Below, piece after piece: positions 31,843 through 35,806 of a DNA stretch of 35,806 nt. Where the stretch lies: contig JAABSI010000022.1 of the NCBI GenBank assembly GCA_011390455.1, forward strand, positions 1-35,806, read 5' to 3'. The first letter of the stretch is position 1, and each line of letters begins with the position of its first letter. The translations under genes were made by a program, and so were the position numbers. The notes under the pieces are model-generated. The model was not told the origin of the DNA and searched no databases. It saw nothing but the letters and a program-made list of their open reading frames with translations. Source of the DNA: Trueperaceae bacterium. GTDB lineage: Bacteria > Deinococcota > Deinococci > Deinococcales > Trueperaceae.

Positions 31843-32514
31843 TCAGCCGGCGTCGATCTGGGTGACGGTGCCGCTTCCGCTGATGGTCTGGGTCACGGTC
31901 GGGTCGCCGTGGTACCGGACGGTGCCCAGGCCGGAGATCTTCACGTCGAGCCGCTTCGCGACGCGCACCGTCGTGGTGCCTTGCCCGCTGATGCGGACGT
32001 CGACCGAGGCGCAGGCGAGGTCCGCGGCCTCGACCTCGCCCGAACCGCTGATGCGGAGCTCGAAGGCCTCGGCCTTGCCCGACATGCGGAAGCTGCCGCG
32101 CCCGCTGATCTGGGCCTTGAGCGCGTGCGCTTCGAGGTCCGAGATCGAGACGTCGGCCGCGCCGGACGCGGTGACCTCGAGGTCGCTGGTGACCAGGCCG
32201 GCGGCTTCGACCTTGCCGGTCCCGGTCACCGCCACCCGGTCGAGCTCGGGCACGGTCACGTGGTAGTGCAGCGGGCGGTGCGCGATGAGCAGGACGCCCG
32301 AGGTGAGGCGATCGAGCCAGGACTCGCCGATCTCCAGGATCAGCGCGTCGCCGGCCACGCGCGCGTGGACCTTGGCGACGACGTCGGGATCGCCTTCGAC
32401 CTCGACCCCGGGTTCGGCCCCCTGCGACAGGTGCAGATGGCCGAAGTAGCGCAGTTCGACGGCGCGGAACGCGCCCACCTCGCGTCGCTCACGGACGGTC
32501 ATGGTGTCGGGCAT
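31843..32514 (-). CDS. GIN/DUF2807-like beta-repeat protein without signal peptide
   Basis: 223 residues. The sequence is a run of beta-strand repeats with alternating small and charged residues: VTGTGKVEAAGLVTSDLEVTASGAAD, ISGRGSFRMSGKAE, RISGSGEVEAADLACASV and KISGLGTVRYHG. This matches the DUF2807 head domain (putative auto-transporter adhesin, GIN domain). Family members usually carry a signal peptide; this one starts MPDTMTVRERREVGAFRAVELRYFG, with none. The start at 32514 is supported by GGAGG five or six bases before it. The gene is divergent from the LiaF/Toast-rack-like gene. Its role is unknown; a cytoplasmic or non-classically placed version of a surface fold is the odd feature. 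Confidence 0.85.
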   Translation of the reverse strand: MPDTMTVRERREVGAFRAVELRYFGHLHLSQGAEPGVEVEGDPDVVAKVHARVAGDALILEIGESWLDRLTSGVLLIAHRPLHYHVTVPELDRVAVTGTGKVEAAGLVTSDLEVTASGAADVSISDLEAHALKAQISGRGSFRMSGKAEAFELRISGSGEVEAADLACASVDVRISGQGTTTVRVAKRLDVKISGLGTVRYHGDPTVTQTISGSGTVTQIDAG

Positions 32515-32537
32515 GAGTGCCTCCTTCGGCGCGCTTC

Positions 32538-32543
32538 ATCCTA
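32538..32543 (-). promoter_or_regulatory. Candidate -10 box for the GIN-domain gene
   Basis: The minus strand reads TAGGAT (TANNNT), with a short leader of about 17 nt carrying the GGAGG ribosome-binding site before the ATG at 32514. Confidence 0.5.
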
Positions 32544-32634
32544 GCGCCTCGGCCGGAACGCGCCGGTCGGCCGCGCCGCTTCGGCCCGGCGCCGCTAGGG
32601 TACGGCGGCCCTCGCACGGCGGCGACGGGCGTTC

Positions 32635-32640
32635 TACCAT
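32635..32640 (+). promoter_or_regulatory. Candidate -10 box for the LiaF/Toast-rack-like gene
   Basis: TACCAT (TANNNT) lies 23 nt before the ATG at 32664, leaving a leader that holds the GAGGAGG ribosome-binding site. A second possible box, TAGGGT at 32596-32601, lies further up. Both promoters of the divergent pair lie in the same 149-base gap. Confidence 0.45.
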
Positions 32641-32663
32641 CGTGGGTGGCGAGGAGGTCGACC

Positions 32664-33623
32664 ATGACCGATCCCGAACGTCCGAACCCCACCGCTCCCG
32701 GCGCCTCTCGACCGCCGCCGACGCCCCCGAGCCCGCCTCCTGCGGGCCGCGGGACGCCGGTGTGGGCCTACGTGCTCATCGCCGTCGGCGTGTTGATGCT
32801 GCTCGTCAACGCCGGCTGGATCCGTGGGATCGACGTGTTCTCGATCCTGAACCTGTGGCCGGTCGCGCTCCTCGCGGTCGGCGCCGACCTGCTCACCAAG
32901 GGGAGCTACCGCCTCCCGATCGTGGCCGGTGCGGTCGTCCTCGGCGCCGTGCTCCTGCTCGGCGGGGGCTTCGGAGCGGGTGGCGCGGGCGAGACCGTGG
33001 ACGTCGACCACGGGCTCGACGGTGCCCGCGCCGCGGAGGTCGTGCTGCGCCTGGGCGTCGGTTCGGTGGAGGTGCACGCGGACGCGCCGGCCGGGCGCCT
33101 GATCGCCGGCACGGTGGTGACCGCACGCGGCGAGCAGCTCGATCAGGTCGCGGGGCGCCGCGGCGACGTGGCCCGCATCGAGCTCATCGTGCGGCAGCAG
33201 GCCGGGACCTCGATCTCGTCGAACGCTCGGCGGGCTTGGGACCTGGGGCTCACCCGCGAGGTGCCCGTCGACCTCCGCGTCGACGCGGGCGTGGGCGACG
33301 TGCGCTTCGACCTGCGCAACGCGACCCTGTCGCGTCTGGACCTGAGCGGCGGCGTCGGCGAGATCGACGTGGTGCTGCCGGCGCGCGGCGGCTACGTCGG
33401 ACGCCTCGACCTGGGGGTCGGCGAGGCGACCGTCGAGCTGCCCGAAGAGGTCGAGGCGCGCCTCACGATCTCGGTGGGGCTCGGCGGCGCCGACGTCGAG
33501 GGCGACTGGCTGCGCGACGGCCGGGAGTACACGACCCCCGGGTACGCCCAGGCCGCGCCGGCGGACCGCGTCGAACTGACGATCTCCGGGGGGATCGGGG
33601 GCGTCAAGGTGGAACGCGACTGA
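32664..33623 (+). CDS. LiaF/LiaI-like membrane protein with Toast-rack-like C-terminal domain
   Basis: 319 residues. A Pro-rich cytosolic start (MTDPERPNPTAPGASRPPP) leads into about three or four membrane helices (residues 33-112) with LLVNAGWIRGIDVFSILNLWPVALLAVGADLL, the DUF5668 (LiaI/LiaF-like) pattern. From about 118 a series of beta-repeats follows (LRLGVGSVEVHADAPAG, LRVDAGVGDVRFDLRNATLSRLDLSGGVGEIDVVLP, LTISGGIGGVKVERD), like the Toast-rack domain. LiaF proteins of Gram-positives restrain a cell-envelope-stress sensor; no such kinase lies nearby, so that role is only a family suggestion. The ATG at 32664 follows GAGGAGG. A bidirectional terminator hairpin follows the stop. Confidence 0.87.
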   Translation: MTDPERPNPTAPGASRPPPTPPSPPPAGRGTPVWAYVLIAVGVLMLLVNAGWIRGIDVFSILNLWPVALLAVGADLLTKGSYRLPIVAGAVVLGAVLLLGGGFGAGGAGETVDVDHGLDGARAAEVVLRLGVGSVEVHADAPAGRLIAGTVVTARGEQLDQVAGRRGDVARIELIVRQQAGTSISSNARRAWDLGLTREVPVDLRVDAGVGDVRFDLRNATLSRLDLSGGVGEIDVVLPARGGYVGRLDLGVGEATVELPEEVEARLTISVGLGGADVEGDWLRDGREYTTPGYAQAAPADRVELTISGGIGGVKVERD

Positions 33624-33642
33624 GCCCACGACCGACGAACAC

Positions 33643-33671
33643 GGCCCGCCGCGCGTACTGCGCGGCGGGCC
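33643..33671. terminator. Hairpin between two convergent genes
   Basis: GGCCCGCCGCGC at 33643-33654 pairs perfectly (12 bp) with 33660-33671 around a GTACT loop. It sits 20 bases after the LiaF-like stop and 22 before the SDR stop, so it can serve both directions, although neither side has a strong T-run. Confidence 0.75.
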
Positions 33672-33693
33672 GCTCATGAGTCGGGGGCGCGGA

Positions 33694-34482
33694 TTACAGC
33701 GCGCGCACGGCGCCGCCGTCGACCAGGATCACGGAGCCGTTCACGTAGCTCGCGGCCGGCGAGCAGAGGAAGGCACCGACGCGTCCGAACTCGTCGGGGT
33801 GGCCCAGGCGGCCCATCGGCATGCTGGCGAGCGACGCGGCGCGCACCTCGTCGGCCGTCTTGCCCTGCTTCGCGGCCGCGGCGGCGTCGAGCTCCCGGAT
33901 CCGGTCGGTGTCGATCCGCCCCGGGGCGAGGCCCACGAACTGCACGTTCTTGGGTCCGAGTTCGATGGCGAGCGACTTGATCATCCCGGCCAGGCCCGGG
34001 CGGTAGACGTTCGAGAGCATGAGGTTCGGGAGTGGCGTCTTGACGCTCGAGGAGAGCAGCGTGAGCACGCGCCCGCCGCCGGCGGCCTCGAAGGCCGGGA
34101 GCGCCAAGCGAATCGAGCGCACCACGCTCATGAGCGTGAGCTGGTACCCGCGCATCCACTTGTCCTCGTCGAGGTCGACGAACGTGCCCGGAGGCGGTCC
34201 GCCGGCGTTGTTGACCAGCACGTCGAGCCCGCCGAGCCGCTCGAGCGCCGTGCCGAAGAGCGCTTCGAGGCTGGCGGCGTCCGCGACGTCGGCGGCCACG
34301 CCGTGCACCTCGGCGCCGGTCGCGTCCGCGATGCGGGCGGCGGCGTCCTGGGCGCGCCCCTCGTCGCGCGAGCAGAGGACGACCCGCGCCCCTTCCCCTG
34401 CGAGGGCGGAGGCGACGGCGAATCCGAGGCCGCCGCTGGCGGCCGTGACGAGCGCGCGTGTACCGTTCAGTCCGAGGTCCAT
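33694..34482 (-). CDS. Short-chain dehydrogenase/reductase-family protein lacking the Tyr-Lys active site
   Basis: 262 residues, Rossmann fold. The dinucleotide motif is altered (TAASGGLG at 13-20 in place of TGxxxGxG), but NNAG (91-94), the Asp of VAADVAD and the PGRIDTDRIR segment are normal. The catalytic YxxxK is not found: aligning LAGMIKSLA with the usual helix puts S157 in place of Tyr and R161 in place of Lys. The SSS before it is kept. A branch of SDR proteins (beta-ketoacyl-ACP reductase-like) is known to depart from both motifs, and this looks like a member. The substrate is unknown, and it may not be a dehydrogenase. The ATG at 34482 lies 14 bases after the GGDEF-EAL stop on the same strand, so the two may be co-transcribed. 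Confidence 0.9.
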   Translation of the reverse strand: MDLGLNGTRALVTAASGGLGFAVASALAGEGARVVLCSRDEGRAQDAAARIADATGAEVHGVAADVADAASLEALFGTALERLGGLDVLVNNAGGPPPGTFVDLDEDKWMRGYQLTLMSVVRSIRLALPAFEAAGGGRVLTLLSSSVKTPLPNLMLSNVYRPGLAGMIKSLAIELGPKNVQFVGLAPGRIDTDRIRELDAAAAAKQGKTADEVRAASLASMPMGRLGHPDEFGRVGAFLCSPAASYVNGSVILVDGGAVRAL

Positions 34483-34496
34483 GCCGCCATCATCGC

Positions 34497-35806
34497 CTAT
34501 GCGCTCGCGTCACCGGCCACGCCGGGCGTCGGCAGGGGCACCAGCCCCGCCGCCAGCGTCGCGTCCAGCTCGTGCGCCGGCACCGGCCGACCGAGCAGGT
34601 ACCCCTGCCCCTGATCGCAGCCGACCTGGCGCAGGAACGCGAGCTGGGCCGGGGTCTCGATCCCCTCGGCGATGGCGGTGAGCTCCAAGGTGCGCGCGAG
34701 CGCGACGATCGCGCGCACGATCCCGACGTCGTGGGGCGCTCGTTCGGGGTCGCCGACGTCGGTCACGAAGGACCGGTCGATCTTGAGCGCGGTGGCGGGG
34801 AGCCGCTTGAGGTAGTTGAGCGACGAGTACGCGGTGCCGAAGTCGTCGATCGAGATCATCACGCCCAGGGCGCGCAGCGCGCCGAGCTTCTCGACGTTCT
34901 CCTCGACGTTGCGCATCACCGCGGACTCGGTCAGCTCGACCTCCAGGAAGGCGGGGTCGAAGCCCGTGGCGGTGAGCACTTGTTCGATCTGATGCACGAA
35001 GTCGCGCTCCTGCAACTGGCGCGCGGAGAGGTTGGCCGCGACGATCACCGGCGTGCCGGCATCGGCCCAGCTGCGCCCCTGGGCGCAGGCGAGCTCGAGC
35101 AGCCGGCGGCCGACGGCGCCGATCAGCCCCGATTCCTCCGCCACCGGGATGAAGGCGTCGGGCGGGATCCAGCCGCGCTCCGGATGATCCCAGCGGGCGA
35201 GCGCCTCGACCGACGTCACGCGGCCGTCGCCGAGCGCGACGCGCGGTTGGAAGTGGAGGGTGAACTCGTCGCGGTCGAGCGCCTTGCGCAGCTGCGCCTC
35301 GAGCGAGGCCCGCTCCAAGAGCGCCCGGTTCATGTCCCGGGTGAAGAAGCGGAAGCGGTCCTTCCCCTGGTTCTTGGCGTGGTACATGGCCGTATCGCCG
35401 TGCTGGATGAGCGCGTCGGCGTCGATCGCGTCGTCGGGGAAGAGGGTGATGCCGATGCTGGCGGTGGCGTGCACCTCGTGCCCGGCGACTTTGAACGGCG
35501 CCCGGAACGCCTCGATCAGCTTCTCGGCCACCCGCGCGGCGGCGGGCGCGTCCTTCACCTCGGGCAGCACCACCGTGAACTCGTCGCCGCCGATGCGCGC
35601 CACCGTGTCCTCGTCGCGGACCGCCCCCTGCAAGCGTTCCGCGACGCTGCGCAAGAGCGCGTCGCCCACGGCATGCCCGAGGGTGTCGTTCGTGACCTTG
35701 AGGTTGTCGAGGTCGATGAACAACGCCGCGCCGCGCCGGCCGTTGCGGCGCGCGTGCGCGATGGCCTGCACCAGCCGGTCGCGGAAGAGGATGCGGTTGG
35801 GGAGGC
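34497..35806 (-). CDS. GGDEF-EAL bifunctional cyclic di-GMP protein (5' end cut by window)
   Basis: 436 residues of the C-terminal part are visible; the frame runs off the right edge, entering at LPNRILFRDRL, so the N-terminal sensory part is missing. The GGDEF domain (about the first 160 visible residues) has the LPNR start, FIDLDNLKVTND and an intact RIGGDEF active site. The EAL domain (about 175-425) has VEALARWDHP, AANLSARQLQ, EVELTESAVM, SIDDFGTAYSSL, LKIDRSFV and AEGIET, all the metal-binding and catalytic positions. So both diguanylate cyclase and phosphodiesterase activity are possible; many such proteins use only one. What it senses cannot be seen here. The stop at 34497 leaves 14 bases before the SDR gene. 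Confidence 0.94.
   Translation of the reverse strand, partial: LPNRILFRDRLVQAIAHARRNGRRGAALFIDLDNLKVTNDTLGHAVGDALLRSVAERLQGAVRDEDTVARIGGDEFTVVLPEVKDAPAAARVAEKLIEAFRAPFKVAGHEVHATASIGITLFPDDAIDADALIQHGDTAMYHAKNQGKDRFRFFTRDMNRALLERASLEAQLRKALDRDEFTLHFQPRVALGDGRVTSVEALARWDHPERGWIPPDAFIPVAEESGLIGAVGRRLLELACAQGRSWADAGTPVIVAANLSARQLQERDFVHQIEQVLTATGFDPAFLEVELTESAVMRNVEENVEKLGALRALGVMISIDDFGTAYSSLNYLKRLPATALKIDRSFVTDVGDPERAPHDVGIVRAIVALARTLELTAIAEGIETPAQLAFLRQVGCDQGQGYLLGRPVPAHELDATLAAGLVPLPTPGVAGDASA

Noticed and set aside
32517..32663. In-frame upstream extension of the LiaF/Toast-rack-like gene
   Set aside because: The extension has no homology-like character and crosses the divergent promoter region; the ATG at 32664 has a strong GAGGAGG site and a natural Pro-rich cytosolic start.
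1..35806. tRNA, rRNA, insertion sequences, prophage or attachment sites
   Set aside because: No transposase, integrase, phage gene, rRNA segment or cloverleaf was recognised; composition is even throughout apart from the cold-shock gene start and the nirK leader.

Overview
This is a 35.8 kb, very high G+C chromosomal segment (roughly 70-75% by eye) that is almost fully coding, with no gene-free stretch above 300 bases. Promoter-like boxes fit TANNNT, and in at least three places the box sits 6-9 nt from a start codon, the arrangement expected for leaderless mRNAs. That feature, the gene content and the codon bias suggest Deinococcota, possibly a Truepera-like lineage. This placement is an inference; there is no rRNA or marker gene here to settle it.

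Layout. 1-8448 (minus strand): the start of a small membrane protein (DUF7010-like, cut by the window edge), a 1754-residue secreted protein with PPC-type repeats and two von Willebrand A domains, a GNAT-like acetyltransferase, and a membrane protein carrying a beta-propeller-like region. 8576-13048 (plus): a tightly overlapping nos-type copper-handling operon with a small His-rich exported protein, two NosL-like proteins with Tat-like leaders, NosY, NosD and a short NosF, but no nosZ. 13103-15410: an SLC13-type transporter with RCK_C domains, and a cold-shock protein with a strong terminator.

15510-25555 (plus): the most interesting region. Two paralogous 7TM-PAS-GAF sensors lie in tandem, each behind a copy of the same promoter/leader. 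The first has lost the histidine-phosphotransfer domain and the ATP-site motifs. The second is an intact hybrid histidine kinase. They are followed by a GAF-PP2C phosphatase (RsbU type), a stand-alone receiver, an RsbW-type kinase, a STAS antagonist (RsbV type) and a patatin-like lipase. Together they look like a two-component system feeding a partner-switching module, with no sigma factor in the window and a lipase at the end of the gene string.

25563-30137: a nitrite-reduction cluster. An Rrf2-family regulator with three cysteines placed like NsrR/IscR cluster ligands, plus an MFS transporter, diverges from nirK, a nirV-like SUMF1 gene and a SCO1/SenC lipoprotein. The intergenic region holds two dyads placed like regulatory sites around a recognisable nirK promoter. 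With the nos operon this indicates respiratory or detoxifying nitrogen-oxide metabolism with dedicated copper delivery.

30151-35806: an AspT/YidE-type transporter, a divergent pair of beta-repeat proteins (GIN/DUF2807-like and a LiaF/Toast-rack-like membrane protein), an SDR-family protein that lacks the usual Tyr-Lys catalytic pair, and a GGDEF-EAL protein cut by the right edge.
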